Below are positions 24,549 through 36,785 of a DNA stretch of 64,000 nt, piece by piece (within the stretch, counting starts at the first letter, position 1; the number at the start of each line of letters is the position of its first letter). The translations under genes were made by a program, and so were the position numbers. The DNA comes from Leptodontidium sp. MPI-SDFR-AT-0119. Its lineage: Eukaryota; Ascomycota; Leotiomycetes; Helotiales; Leptodontidiaceae. Location: assembly GCA_020726505.1 (NCBI GenBank), contig JAHLEZ010000003.1, forward strand, positions 4,216,001-4,280,000, read 5' to 3'. The notes under the pieces are model-generated. The model made no database searches. It was not told the origin of the DNA and was given only the letters and a program-made list of their open reading frames with translations.

Positions 24549-25872
24549 GTCCTGTTGAGGTTGGCTGGTTAGTGTACCTTGGTAGCTAGCTAGTGGGTTC
24601 AGGGGCTCGGTAATTTAAGCGAGGATTTAGGATTGCCAAGTGAAATACACAAACGAAGGTATCTTGGAGGATAGATAGGTATCACAACGATCTTATGACA
24701 TCTGTTCACTGTTTCATTCTTCATTGCAGGCACCGGTGAAGGTCATTCATTCCCCACTGGCTGGATTTCAAGGCATAGTGCAGTCGCGAATCCGCCTTGC
24801 GAGCTGCCCTGCCTTGGCACTTGATACCCTGAATGAAAATGCGCCTTCTCTAATTCTGCATTGCCTTTTATCTTTCATTCGTTCTCACATTCCTTGCCTC
24901 TCTTAATTTCTATTGGGGGAGTCTATATTCCGATGTCCGAGGGTTTCGGCTTCTCCGTTGGAGAATAGGTTACGACACCTCCAGCAGCGAAGGACAGCAG
25001 GTACATGTAGAGGGGAAAACGAAACCCACAACCAGACCCAGAGAAAGAGAGAGAGGGTTATTACAAGAGAAGGCGGACACAGACGTCAGAATTAATCGAA
25101 GTATGATGTGTTGAAAATTCGCCGGAACATGGCGTGGGATTACTTCAATAGGTGCTTCTGAATTGAGAACGTGACTTGGCAGGGGCATTTTAATACCAAT
25201 ATACATGTCGCCACAGTCGAGTTCAATATTTGAAGGTCATCGATTCCATGGTCCTACTCAATCAACTAACTAGCTAATTTTCTTCTTCCCAGTACATCGA
25301 AGTTATCAACTTTATTCTCCACTCAGTCCATGACTGCCCGGCAGACTCGTCCATACGCGAGCTAACGTGTGCTAACGCTAAACCAGCACGGAAACAGCAA
25401 TGGATATAGATAAAAAGGGAAGAGATATTCTTGGTTCTTGAAGTCCATGGGTGTTCGTGTATTCGTACGGGGACATTGAGTGAGTGCGAGTGAGTGAAAG
25501 AGGAGATGATAGGAGGGTATGTGTGTGCTAGCCTGCTAGGCAAGTGATGGGATAAAAGAGAGGTATCGTTTGAGCCAGGCAGGTGGAAACAGAACAGATA
25601 TAGCGTACTATGAAAAGCGAAGAAGGGAGGACAAATGAAAGAGACCGATGTAGCGTAGTGAGTATCCCGCAGCACCAACACCAACGCCCAGCATACCATT
25701 CAAGCAGCAAATTAACAAACATCAGACAGAGTCCAACGACCAATCAAACATAAACAACATCGCGAAAAGCCATCCAGAATCAACGACCCCCACAAATGAG
25801 CGAGTGCGAGCACACCAACGACAATACCACCAGAGACTCAATTTTTAACTTCCCAATTACTCCAGACAATAT
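24549..25872. other. intergenic, no supported gene
   Basis: 1.3 kb between convergent genes. A 141-codon minus ORF at 25274-25699 is low in complexity and shows no domain; it may be 3' UTR of neither gene. Confidence 0.4.
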
Positions 25873-28194
25873 TCAAACATACCAAAACCGCGCCAGAACA
25901 AGTACAAGCACCGCCAACACGATCTGTCTCGCGGCCTTCTCACCACCAACTTTGTCAAGCAGGACATCCCACCACATCCAAGCGCCGCTCACACCTTTAC
26001 TATAGATCTCTTCGCCGTCGATGAACTCTCCCATTTTACCTACTCTGCCGACAGTGTTGGATGGAGAGGAGAAAGGGAGTGGTTTTGGTGAACCGTGAAT
26101 TGTGGAGGGTGCGAAGGACCAGGCTGAATTGTGGCGTGCGTAGAAGATTAGGGAGATGATGTAGGGTATGAATTGGCGTGTGAGGGCGGGGAGAGGAGGA
26201 TAGGCGGAGGATCCCGTGGAGGGGAGAGAATCGAGTTGGAAAGTGGTATCTTGGGCTGTGAATACGAAGGGAGCTGCTCTTTTCAAGAGGTTAGTCTGAC
26301 AATCAAGAATAATGGGATGAGATGGAGAGGAGAGAGGGAAAACTCACTTAAACACGTCACTCTGTCTCTCAGCTTCCTCTCTCATCCGCATATCAATCCC
26401 CTTCAACACTTTACTCTCAATCACCTTCCCCAAGCCCAGGATCGTCGCGATCTCCTCGTGTTGATGCCGCTCATAACTATCTTTGAACGCATCAATGATA
26501 CCGCGCAACTTACTCCCATCAAACTCCTCTTTGCGAGTCGTCTCTGCGTATCGACGAAATGCTTCCATGCCATTTTCCGTCGCTCTGTGCTGGGATAGGT
26601 TCTCGGACATGAGCTCTTTGATGCCGGTCACGCGCTCGATTTCAGGGAAGTAGTGCGATTCTTCGATTAATTGGTGGTGGTGCATGAAATCATAGGCGAT
26701 GCTGCAATAAGAGAGGAGGTGAGTTGCAGAGTCTGTGAAAGGACGAACGTGGTAGGAGTGGGCATAGATGCTGTTGAGGGCTCTGAAGATCGTGTTGTGT
26801 GTTTGGGCCATGAAGCGGGCGTTGGCTATGCAGTGGTGGTTTGGTGGGATGCTGGGAGTTGTGAGAGAACCTGTTGACGAGATTAACTTGAAGGGTGTTT
26901 CGGGCCTGTGAGGGTAAGTGGGAATCCGAGTATGCAGAATGGGAGCTTACCATGATGGCAAAGTGCCGGTTTTGACAGGGCCGTGGTTCTCAGGTAGAAG
27001 ATACCATTCTACAGAGCCTTTCAGAGCTTCTTCTTGATTGGGATATGGTTGACCCTCCCAAGGTTCAAAACCAAGACGCTCACGTGCTTTCTTGATAGAA
27101 TATGTGCGAGTGTACAGGATGAACTCCATACGTTCCAGAATCAGATTCTTTGGACGAAGCTTTCCCCATGTAGTAGCCCAGACGATGTATTCTGCGATAT
27201 GGGCCATGATCAAGACAAGCATTGGAGGAATGTACCACACACTGCTGAGAGGTGTATGGTCACCGGCCAGCGCCCAGTACTTGCGGAAGAAAGTCAGAGG
27301 AGGACATGGTTGGTCGTCTGTGATATTAAACGCTTCACCTGCGATTTTCGGAGCTTTTGGGTCGGTCATCTCAACAAGCAATCCCTTGGCTGCGAGGACT
27401 TCAGCGATAGCAACATGGCCGACGTAGACGACGTCCATATCGATATCGTTGTAGCCCATCCAGATACTCGTTTGGCCAGCCTCCAGAGCATCGATAACCG
27501 GACCGACCATCTGGCCATCTCCCTCACCGTACAAGGCTGTGGGACGGATACAGCAAGTGCGAATTCCATGTTTGCCATTTGCTTCAAGGACAATCTTGTC
27601 TCCTAGAGCTTTGGCCACGTGATATGGATCACCTTTTCTGATGGCAGGAACAGCAAGAGTTGGAGCCGTCTCGTCAGCATGGTCATAACCACCTCCTGAG
27701 CCGGCGATTATGGGACCAGAGGAAGTGTAGATGTATGCCTGAACAGTGCCTGTCTCAACAGCGGCTTCGAGCAGGTTCTGGTTGCCGTTGATATTAACTT
27801 TGAAGATATCTGGGACGTGCTCGTGATCTTTGTAGGCATGAGGAGAGGCGGTGTTGAAGATGATCTTTGGACGCACTTGGTTCATGACATGGCGGACGTG
27901 CTCGAGATTGGTGACGTCTCCGATGTGGTAGGTGACGCCTTCATGGAGATTCTTGAAGGGTGATCGACACATGACAGAGATGGATGTGCATGTGGGTTCT
28001 TTGAGGAGGAACTTGACGACGTGGTGGCCGAGGAAGCCGCAGCCACCGACGACGAGGACGTCGCCCAGCTGTGGACCTGTAGCGGGATGGTGCAGTTCGA
28101 AGGATGACATTCTTGTGAGAGTACCGGAAGGAGCGTGGGATGTAACTGGTGAGGGTGTTTCACTTGAACTCTCTTCCTCATGGAGAGTTGCCAT
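25873..28194 (-). CDS. 3-beta-HSD/Erg26-like sterol dehydrogenase fused to a hemerythrin domain with hydrophobic tail
   Basis: Minus-strand exons 28194-26951, 26905-26348 and 26278-25873 give 735 residues. Residues 1-415 are an extended SDR: nucleotide loop VVGGCGFLGHHVV, NTASPHAY, catalytic YHVAK, and a membrane-like helix YIPPMLVLIMAHIAEYIVW, as in C-3 sterol dehydrogenases (sterol-4-alpha-carboxylate 3-dehydrogenase). The ORF stops at TGG-TAA, but a GTAAGC donor overlaps that stop and a CACAG acceptor lies 45 nt on. Splicing keeps the frame and joins ...GTLPSW to PETPFKLISSTGS, the usual start of fungal hemerythrin proteins, followed by helices with HN, HHHQLIEES, SQHRATE and HQHEE iron-ligand motifs. 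A third exon adds a Pro-rich part and the tail VLAVLVLVLARFWYV, a probable membrane anchor. The hemerythrin frame has no ATG before its first helix. Alternatives: two genes, or ATG 28350 for the start (52 more residues). Confidence 0.7.
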
Positions 28195-31100
28195 CCTTGC
28201 TTGGGCTTGTGACTGATAGTTTGTGGAAACGAGATGAGGCAAACAGTAAAGCAAGTTCGAAGGAATGACTCGAAGTAGGGATGGTTTGATAAGACGAGTG
28301 ATAGATATGAGTGTTGGTGGAAGTTTGTGGAAGAGAGTGAGGGAGGGCAAGCTTTAAAAGGCAGTCAAGTGAGAGTAGAGCCTTACGTAGGTAGGTACTG
28401 ACCATGCGTTTGATCCGTGAATCATAAGTCATGAGTCAAGTGCGAGAATCGGGAGAGCTAGAAACCACGCCTCATTGAATGAAGGTTGTCTATTGGAAGT
28501 GAATGAATGCCTCACTCTTCCACCATCCACACTTCTCACTCACACTCACACTCGTCCTGTACATACTTGCTCGACTTTGCACTTGCACATACTCGAACAA
28601 GTCAAGTCATGTTGAGCTATCCAAAGCATCGTCCAACGATTGGTTGGATACGAGCTGCAGTGGTCGCCGTCCTTGCGTAACCTGCACACCCGTTGGCAAC
28701 GTACATAGAAGCCAGCAGAAAGTAGAAAAAAGGATTCGTGAGATCGAGTTCCACGGATGGCAAACCCAGATTGGATCCCCACAATAATCAGATCTAGTAC
28801 GAGGCCAACAGATGTGGATCCAAGTCTTACTTCCGAGCCACAATATAGATCTTGTACACTATCGACGTTGTGCAGATCTGCAAGACTAGGGAATAGTTGA
28901 CAGCAAGCAGGCATATTGACCGAGGCTGCCCTTTTAGATGGAGCTTGTGAGGTGTTGACCCATGACTTTCACGGGCCGAAGCAGGGTGTGAGAGGTCTAG
29001 ATGGTATCGGGCCAAGCCGTTCCGTTTAAAATTTCCCTTTTGGTGAATTGTGTTCAGCTGAAGAGAGGGATTTTTGATGCAGAGGTTCATTCACAATCTC
29101 AAAGTGTTAATGCTTGAGGCCATGATATGGCGCTACTTCATGATCGCGGCAAAGCAAGGATGATGGGCGGTAGAAGGGCTTGCCCTGGCGGTTATGCAGG
29201 CTTGGGTCGAGCGGGACGATGTCCTGGAAGAGCAGGTCTTATCGAGGGCGTTGGAAACGATCGGGTGGAGAATACAGAGAACTGGGTGGTGTGGGTTACC
29301 CTTGTCCCTGTAACCCGGATGATGGGGACCGGGAGTAGAAATCCTGCAAGTGTAAGCGTTGGGGCATGATTAGTGTGGTTGGTAAGACTTGAGTGTGATG
29401 GATGATTGACCATATTGCAGAATGAGAGGACAATCCAAAGACGAAGAATAGCTTTCCAGACGTAGGAAATACCGACAGGAACGGGTTCATTAACATGAGT
29501 TTCAGAATGATTTCTGGTAAGGAGACTTACAACATCTTCTCCATGCTCATCTTCCACTACGTAGCAAACGCAATCTGTATTCCTCTCAAACAAATTTTGC
29601 ACTTCCAACCTTTCAGCGAACAAGATCGGTTGTCAACTACACCGCATGCATGCAGACAAGGAAGCAGACGGGGAGACCAATCGCAAGTGCTGACCATCGT
29701 TGGAGACATTCAGCCACTGGCCCCCAACCTTTACATACTGCACTACTATCTCAATCGCAGCATCGATATCGTTCTCAGAAGCAAGTGCATGCATGCAGGC
29801 AAGGTTCAGCTCTCCATCCATGGACGGCCGTGGAGTTCGCATCAAAACATCCCTGACTGGACACTGATTTTCCAATTCCCATGTAGCAGGGCATGCAGGG
29901 CTGACACTGACACTGCCGTTTGACGTCCACTCTTGGTCAAGATCTCAATCAAGACAATCGATCCATTGACTCCCAACAGCTTACTTCCCCAGAAGAGCTG
30001 CCTTGGAACGGGTCAGCTTGAAGACTGTGCCTCTTCCTCCCAGCCACAGACGAGAAAGGAGCCGTATGCATGCTATTGGTACGGAGTATCTGGTGATGTG
30101 TTATGCATACCAAAGAGGGGTGGGGTTGAATAGGATGTCTGATGTAAGCCTATCTATCAAACGCTCTGCTCATAGGAGAGTAGTAGAGTACGATTGGATA
30201 GAATGGGGGGGGGGATTGAGACTATGCAGAGAATAGCTCACCTGCATACGCCGTGAAGATGCATCTCTTTCCTACTTTCTTTCTTCTTCGTACTCAGACT
30301 GCTAGAAATGCGTACTGAAAACTTAGAACATAGAGAATAGAATGCATGTTCGTCCCAATTCGATCCGTGGCTGTGAACATGATTAGGATGCAGATACAAG
30401 ATATAGATAAGAAAGAAATGTGCATACTGTGTAGATAAGAAGCTGCAACTGACTGCAGAATCTTCAAAGAGGGTGTGTAGTCCGAATACCCTAGCCTGAA
30501 ATCAAAGTCCGTGCCGCACCCCTCCCACAGCACTATCCAGCCCAGTGGGAGGACCCGCCTAAAAACCGCCGACCAACGGGTCTCAGTTTGGATCAACGCT
30601 GTCAGCTAAGCCTGTCAGCCACTAAGTAACAGGGACATGCCCTGGATGTCGGCGGCTAGGGAACGATGTCAGTGGGTGGAGGATGTCTAGCACGCTGACT
30701 GATGATAGACAGATAGCCTAGGCTAGATTAAAGGAGTATAATTCGTGGCTAAACGACATCCTTCGTTCGTTGTGATAACCTTGGAGTGAGATATTTGAGG
30801 AATGGAGATGCAGGATTTACCTAACTATTGTACTGTACGTTAATCAGTACATGTACGTACATAGAAGATGTCAGATGTCAGTCTAGTTCACCCAGAAACT
30901 GTAATTACGAGATATCTTGCCGTTGATGGATACTTAGGGGCGGCGTAGTTTTTCATCATCCTCCCTCTACTCACTGGAAGCATTTCCTCACTCACAAACT
31001 TCCCGATCTCCGAGAGAAGAGTACAGCCAGCAAACTAAGCCTCATATTTTTGGGGTCCAAACCCCCAATCCACCAAACGGACGGGGAAACTCAATCGTTC

Positions 31101-32769
31101 CTCCCGCCCCCGCACCACACAACCTCACTTCACATGCAACAAGCCAGCCGGGGAAATTTCTGCCGATGCCTACCTACCTACAGATTTCAGGTACGTAAAA
31201 AATGTCTTGTATGCAACTAGGCCCGCTGCTAGCTATAATTTTACGAGGTGGTTCTGCAGCGGGTTGATGCATCCATCCTTCGATGACTTCTGTTTGTTTG
31301 CTTGCTTCGTTGGCTGTAAGCGAGGGGGATTGTTTGATTGTGATTTGTTTGCTCGTGCTGTGAATTTGATTTCCGTTTGGCCTTGGTTTAAATCTGGGTT
31401 TTCTTCTGCAATGACTTCCTTGCTTCCTCCTTTGCTTACCTGTTTTCTTCCTTGTTTGTTCGCTTATGTAGGGATCTAGATCACGAAGCAGTGCCGCGGA
31501 ATATATTGCAATGTGCCGCTAATGCATATGCATGTATCTAAGCGCCGTGGATATGCACACGCATACTCTCTCCCTCTCCCTCTATTTTCCATTATTCCAT
31601 GTCTCACCATCCCTCTCTCTATTTTCCATTATTCCGGGTCTCACCCTCCCTCTCTCCATTTTCCCTCCCGTCATCTAAGCGGAAGCAACGAAAGCAAGGC
31701 AATGCGGGATGGAACGAAGGAAAGAAGTACTTCGCCATCGGAGATATCCGGAGGCAAGGAACTGTTGCCTGGGTTTAGGTTTGGATTTAGTTTTGGATTT
31801 GAATGTAAGTAAAAAGCGGCGTGGAATGGCGTGCGGCGAGTACCTAGGCGGTTTGGACACGCTGGAGGGGTGAGTACGAGGGGACCAATCGGTTGATTAA
31901 AGAGTCTTGCTCCTAAGAAATAATGAGGTGGGGCAAGATTTACTGAAAGTTTGTTTAGATGGTAAATATATTTAGTGCTGTTGCTTTGTATACACTGTTT
32001 TGAGAGATTCTAGCTTGGATGGGATAGGGTAGTATGGTTAGATAAACGTTTCTCAGGCGTTGAATAGATTTTATGAGGCTGTGACTGTGGCTGATGGTTC
32101 TTTTTCTATTTGACTACTTACTAGGAAGAAGGGTAGAATAAGAGAGGATATGTTGATGAAATGGAGTGAAGAAGTGAGGTGAGGTCAGAATTGAGTTATC
32201 ACAGCTATGTTGGTGGCGTATTTCTCGCATTCAGGGCCAGGTACAGAGGTACTGAGACAGAGACAGGGGCTACTCGTCTACCGTCATCATTACAAAGAAA
32301 AAGTCATAAAAAATTATCAACGACATACGGAATATTGTTCTAGCTTTCACTCAAACAAATCATAAACACAAGCAGAAAACAAGTACGAAGAAGCTTAGAA
32401 GAGCAATCATTATTCTCACCATAACGACCTATCAATCTACAGTATGCCCAGAAGAGTATCCTTGCAATCTCAAAACCCAGTCGAATGTGCGCCATGAATG
32501 CTGTCCGTTCAATGTGATTGATATCCCAACCCACAGACTGACCCACCAATTTTCTGGTTTGAAGTCGTATCAACGCCAACCCAAGCCTACCGGTGGAGAT
32601 ATGCCAATCTATCATATCATCCATGCAAGCATGAAACCAACTCCCAAAATGCAGTGCAGACGCCGAGAAAATGAAACAAAGGCAGGAGGCAGCAATGGGC
32701 AAGCAGCAAAGATTGCAAGCCATGCACCAGCCAGTCGATGAGCGAGAGAGTGAATTCATGACTGCAAGG
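28195..32769. other. 4.6-kb intergenic region, no supported gene
   Basis: Holds low-complexity stretches, a G10 run at 30205-30214 and a 37-bp repeat. A minus-strand ORF at 29633-29875 (LACMHALASENDIDAAIEIV) and the adjoining 29623-29520 frame are protein-like but could not be joined into a gene. No tRNA or rRNA signature seen. Confidence 0.4.
31581..31665. repeat. 37-bp pyrimidine-rich tandem repeat, 2.3 copies
   Basis: tctattttccattattcc begins at 31581 and again at 31618, each followed by gtctcacc and tccctct; a shortened third copy starts near 31653. Confidence 0.75.
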
Positions 32770-34751
32770 TCAAGCGCAGCAATCAAAGAATCTCTCCGCA
32801 CCAATCTTCACAAACCTAAGCGGCACCCTACCCTCACTAGATAGCTGCACGGTAATGGCACACTTCAGCTTGTTCTGCCAGCTCTCCCTCGCCCTATCTG
32901 CAGCTTTCTCCCAAACGCCCTCTCGCTCAGCCTTACTCATGCACGAGACCTCCTCGTCGCTAGCCCAATCGCCAACTGCTAGTTCGACGGAGTATTGAGT
33001 GAAGATCACGGCGAGAGCGGCGAGGATCTCGACTTGGGCGAAGCGGCGACCGAGACAGGCGCGTTGGCCGTCGCTGAAGGGTATGAATGCGCCCTTTGGG
33101 GGTGTGTAGAGACGGGTTGGGAAGGGGTTGTTGGTTGTGGGCGTGCCGGGCTTGGAGACGTATCCTTCGTCAACGGGGAGTTGAAGGGTGTTGTCTGTGG
33201 TGTCGAGAGAAGGGTTGAGAAGCCAACGTGAGGGTTTGAATTCTTCGAGGTCGTTAGTTAGGTTGTCGAGGGGGAAGATGGGGGTTGAGACGCTGCTGGG
33301 TGGTCCGGAGGGCCAGCAGTTGGGGTTCTGAGGTGGGTTAGTGGGTGTCTTTATGTGAGAATAGGAAGACTTACGACGTGGACAGAGGGAATGCAGAGAC
33401 GCATCATCATATTCGCAGGTAGATCCACTTGTCGTCCCTCGATGATGACTCGTTGAGGCCGAGCACATACCATCTTAGGAATCGTCAAGACAGGAGACAC
33501 CAGTCTCAATTCCTCATTCCAAACAGCTCCCAGCATAGAGTTTGACAATCGAGGGAAGTCCTTCTCGTAATCCCATTCCGAAAGCGGTCTTCCATTCAGA
33601 ATACGTGCCAAGTCCTTCTGTAGTTCTTTCTGTACAGATGGATAGAGAGCGAGGAGCATGATCGTCATATGGAGACTGCTCGCCGAAGTTTCGTGGCCGG
33701 CGACAATGAAGAAAAATACATTGCCCAAGATCTCGCTGTCACTCAATGGCTTCAAACCATTCTCTGTATCTTGCTGTAGAAGCTGGCCAATGAGATCTCC
33801 TGCTGATCGTTGAGTGGAGTCTCGAATACCTCTCTTCTTAGATTCAATCATGTCTTCCATGTATTTGCCCCAATTGTCATATGCTTGGTAAGCCTTCTGT
33901 ACGAAATTGATAGGTAGCATTCCTATAATTGTCAGCAGTGCTACAGTCTTGCTCAAGGGGTACTCACTAGCAAGACGAGACGGGAGAGCCATGACACTGA
34001 CGAGAGCAAGGATGTTGAGAGCAATAAACTGAAACGATGACGAGAAGCTCATAGTGTGACCCATTGGCAGAGCTTGAGAATCGTCACCATCATCCCAGTC
34101 CATCTGCTGACCCAGACCAGCCCGACCGATGATTTCGAGAGAAAATCGCATAGTATCCGGTGCAACTTGAGTTGTCGTTCGTGACTTTCCGGTTCCTGCC
34201 CATGATGCAACCATGGTCTGGCTGAGGTCCAAGGTCTCCTTCCACACGAGCTGGTTGTTCTTCTCTGAGAAGGCGGGGCTGGTCAGCTTTCTGTGATGTC
34301 TCCATGTTGTTCCTTCTGAGGAAAGGATGTTTTCGCCGTAGATGCTGATGAGACGGTAGATATGCGTTGGCTTTGGGAAATCTGTTCCGCGAGATGTGAT
34401 CTGAGCGATGAGGTCGGCGTCTGCTGTGTTGAGGATGATTCCACCAGGAGAGACAGTGAGGAAGGTATCGGTTCCTAGACGTGTAAAGGGAGCATGTCTG
34501 AGTCGCAGAGGCCAAGTTGAAGCAACCAGATGTCGCCAGGAGTCCACAGAACATGCAGGTAGAATGTTGTTGAGGAAGCGTAGGACAGTCCTGCTCAGCA
34601 GCATGGACGTGAGGGAATTGTAGATGAACCACGGCACAACAACATATCTGATTCCTGTAGCCTGAGCAACGCGAATATTCTTCAACAATGACCAGCAGCT
34701 ATTCAGGAGGAGGAGGAGCAACAGAGGGGGGATGGCGTAGAGGAGCAGCAT
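32770..34751 (-). CDS. cytochrome P450 monooxygenase, membrane-anchored
   Basis: Minus-strand exons 34751-33968, 33922-33375 and 33327-32770, 629 residues. It starts with a leucine-rich anchor (LLLYAIPPLLLLLLL), consistent with an ER microsomal P450. The I-helix oxygen-binding motif is GHETSAS, the K-helix ExxR is EELR, and the heme loop is FSDGQRACLGRRFA with its cysteine thiolate. The first intron (45 nt, GTGAGT...TATAG) is a multiple of three and has no stop, so the reading frame also stays open without splicing; the spliced join LPSRLARMLPINF fits the P450 alignment better. The second intron (47 nt) is needed to reach the heme domain. An insert rich in Thr/Pro/Asn precedes the heme loop, making it longer than the usual 500-550 residues. 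It is divergent to a PDR efflux pump, which suggests xenobiotic handling; substrate unknown. Confidence 0.92.
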
Positions 34752-35392
34752 GATAGCTGTGCAACCCTAATCTCAAGAGTTCGAGACTGGTCCTACATGG
34801 ACTGTTGATGTTTTTTTCACGCTCAACAAAAGAGGCGAGAGTGCTCGAGGGGTCGGCCCGTCCTAGAGCCGGTCTCGGTAGAATTGTTTTGAAAGTGGAG
34901 ATAAACGAGAGGGCCACGAAGACCTGAGGGGAGAGGAAATGCAAGCGAAGGCAGAGACGGTCAAGGCCAAGCAGGACAGACAAGCAAAAGGGGAAACGTT
35001 TAACACAGCCTTAGACACAGAGTGACCATTGTGTGACTCTGTGCTACGGAATCAATCAGATGTGAGAGAAGCACTGGACCTGAGGATTGGGGAGGGGCAC
35101 TACCTACCTGAATACTTACGTACTTACTGTATCTGTAGGAAGAATTCCTCAAGAAAATTAACTCATCGGGATAATACAGAAGGGTCCACCAGGTCCAATT
35201 AGTGTCAAGTTTAGCTGTAAAATCCAACATCACCTACCTGCAGTTCGTAAAAATCCAAGGACATGGATGTCTGGATGAGTCAGCATTCGGCCAAGCCACT
35301 TGTCGGTGGAACAGCCAGCAAACATCCCCCCCTCTTGCTGCATTTCCATCGGTCTCATCCACATCCCTCTCCTCTCCTCTCCCAGGCTGGAC

Positions 35393-35416
35393 CATGTCCA
35401 TGTCCATGTCCATGTC
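35393..35416. repeat. microsatellite (CATGTC)4
   Basis: Four perfect hexamers in the P450/ABC intergenic region. Confidence 0.95.
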
Positions 35417-35443
35417 CACCTATGTCGACGTCCACAATCCACC

Positions 35444-35471
35444 TGCATTTGCATTTGCATTTGCATTTGCA
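35444..35471. repeat. microsatellite (TGCATT)4 plus TGCA
   Basis: Four full perfect hexamers and a partial unit, 27 bp after the CATGTC array. Confidence 0.95.
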
Positions 35472-35835
35472 AGGGACTTGCTGACCACCCGTTCGTCCTG
35501 CAAGCGATACCCCCTCCTCTCTTGGTGGCGCTCTTCCCGTGCTTGTGCAGCTGCAGCAAAAGAACGAACGAACGCTTGGAGGCCAGACGCGCCTATTGAC
35601 TGTACTGTAGACGCTGACGCTGGCCCTTGTCTGCCCCTGTCCTTGCAGAAAAAGGAAAAGCTAGCAACGCCGCAAGTGGTCAACTTCAATTTCATCCTTA
35701 TCCTCATCCTCACTTGTCAAATGGGAATCCTGCCTCTGCATCTATCTGTATGCTGGCTGAAGGCACGGCATGCACCAGATATCGTAAAGTCTACATGAGA
35801 TAGACTATTGATGATTAGATTGCAGCACCGTGGAG

Positions 35836-35873
<38 letters not shown>
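35836..35873. repeat. microsatellite (CTAT)9
   Basis: Uninterrupted tetranucleotide run, about nine units. Confidence 0.95.
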
Positions 35874-35875
<2 letters not shown>

Positions 35876-36785
35876 GCCCCTACCTTGGCTTCTGACTTCT
35901 TCGTCTCTGTCTTTGTCTTTGCTTTAGCCCCCAAAGCAATCCACTTACGCACCTCCAGTCCACGTACATCCAATCCTGTCCTACGGGAGATTGATGATTC
36001 CCTATCACGCGATGCAGCCCTTCGCCTACTGCTGCCCAGGTAGGTGTGGTGGTATCTGCAATGATGCCTCGTCCCCGGATTAGGACAGGATCCGAATGGC
36101 ACAGCATCATAGTGCAACGCGCGGATCGAGATGAAGCAACGGGATGGTACTACATCGTTACCAAATCCAGGGTATGCATTGGCTGCGTTTCACCAGGGGC
36201 TCTATCCCAGACCTCGAACTTCTGCCCTGCTCAGGTCCAAGCCCAACTGTCCGGATAGGTGCTTGCTTGACGGATTCTGACATCCAGCCCGGACTACTGA
36301 ATCTATTCGCCGTTCCAGGTCCTTCTAATGCCGCCTCTGATTGCTGTCCTAAGGTAGTGCTGATGTCTTCTATTCATTTTCTCCTTCTGCATCCTTTCCT
36401 ACCATGTGAATGTAATATACCCTACCTTATCACTTACTCTCCTTATTGTTTCGACTTTACCTACTTTCCTCTTTATTACCTCAATCACCCTGACTACATT
36501 TATTAACTAGGCAGTCTATAATCTCTTGGCTGACTGTTGGAAACCCAATGTAATCAAATGAAAATAAAAGGTGAATAGAAGTGAATGAATGGAGCAGTCG
36601 GCTTGGCTCAACTTCGCTTTTGCCTCTCCTCCCAACGCGCTAGCTCGAATCGGGCCAACCACCAAACATCAACCTCGAGACCTTCAACTTCACCACGACG
36701 CGTCAGCAACTTCTTCTGCTTCTCAACACCAAACAACCCTCCACGCCACCCCCATGACGCAGGAATTGTAGGCAAACAACCCAGA

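Larger units (their letters stand above)
34752..36785. promoter_or_regulatory. shared divergent intergenic region of the P450 and ABC transporter genes
   Basis: 2 kb between two divergent start codons. It contains three microsatellites and pyrimidine-rich tracts. A long ORF at 35202-35798 is repeat translation (MSMSMS, AFAFAF) and is not credible as a gene. Confidence 0.5.

Noticed and set aside
25274..25699. 141-codon minus ORF
   Set aside because: Low-complexity, many Ser/Thr/His, no family features.
26690..26953. ORF with ATG overlapping the dehydrogenase stop, considered as a separate hemerythrin start
   Set aside because: It runs in another frame and does not encode hemerythrin sequence.
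35202..35798. 198-codon ORF in the P450/ABC spacer
   Set aside because: Its length comes from translating microsatellites (MSMSMS, AFAFAF); the opposite strand also gives repeat proteins (MDMDMD).
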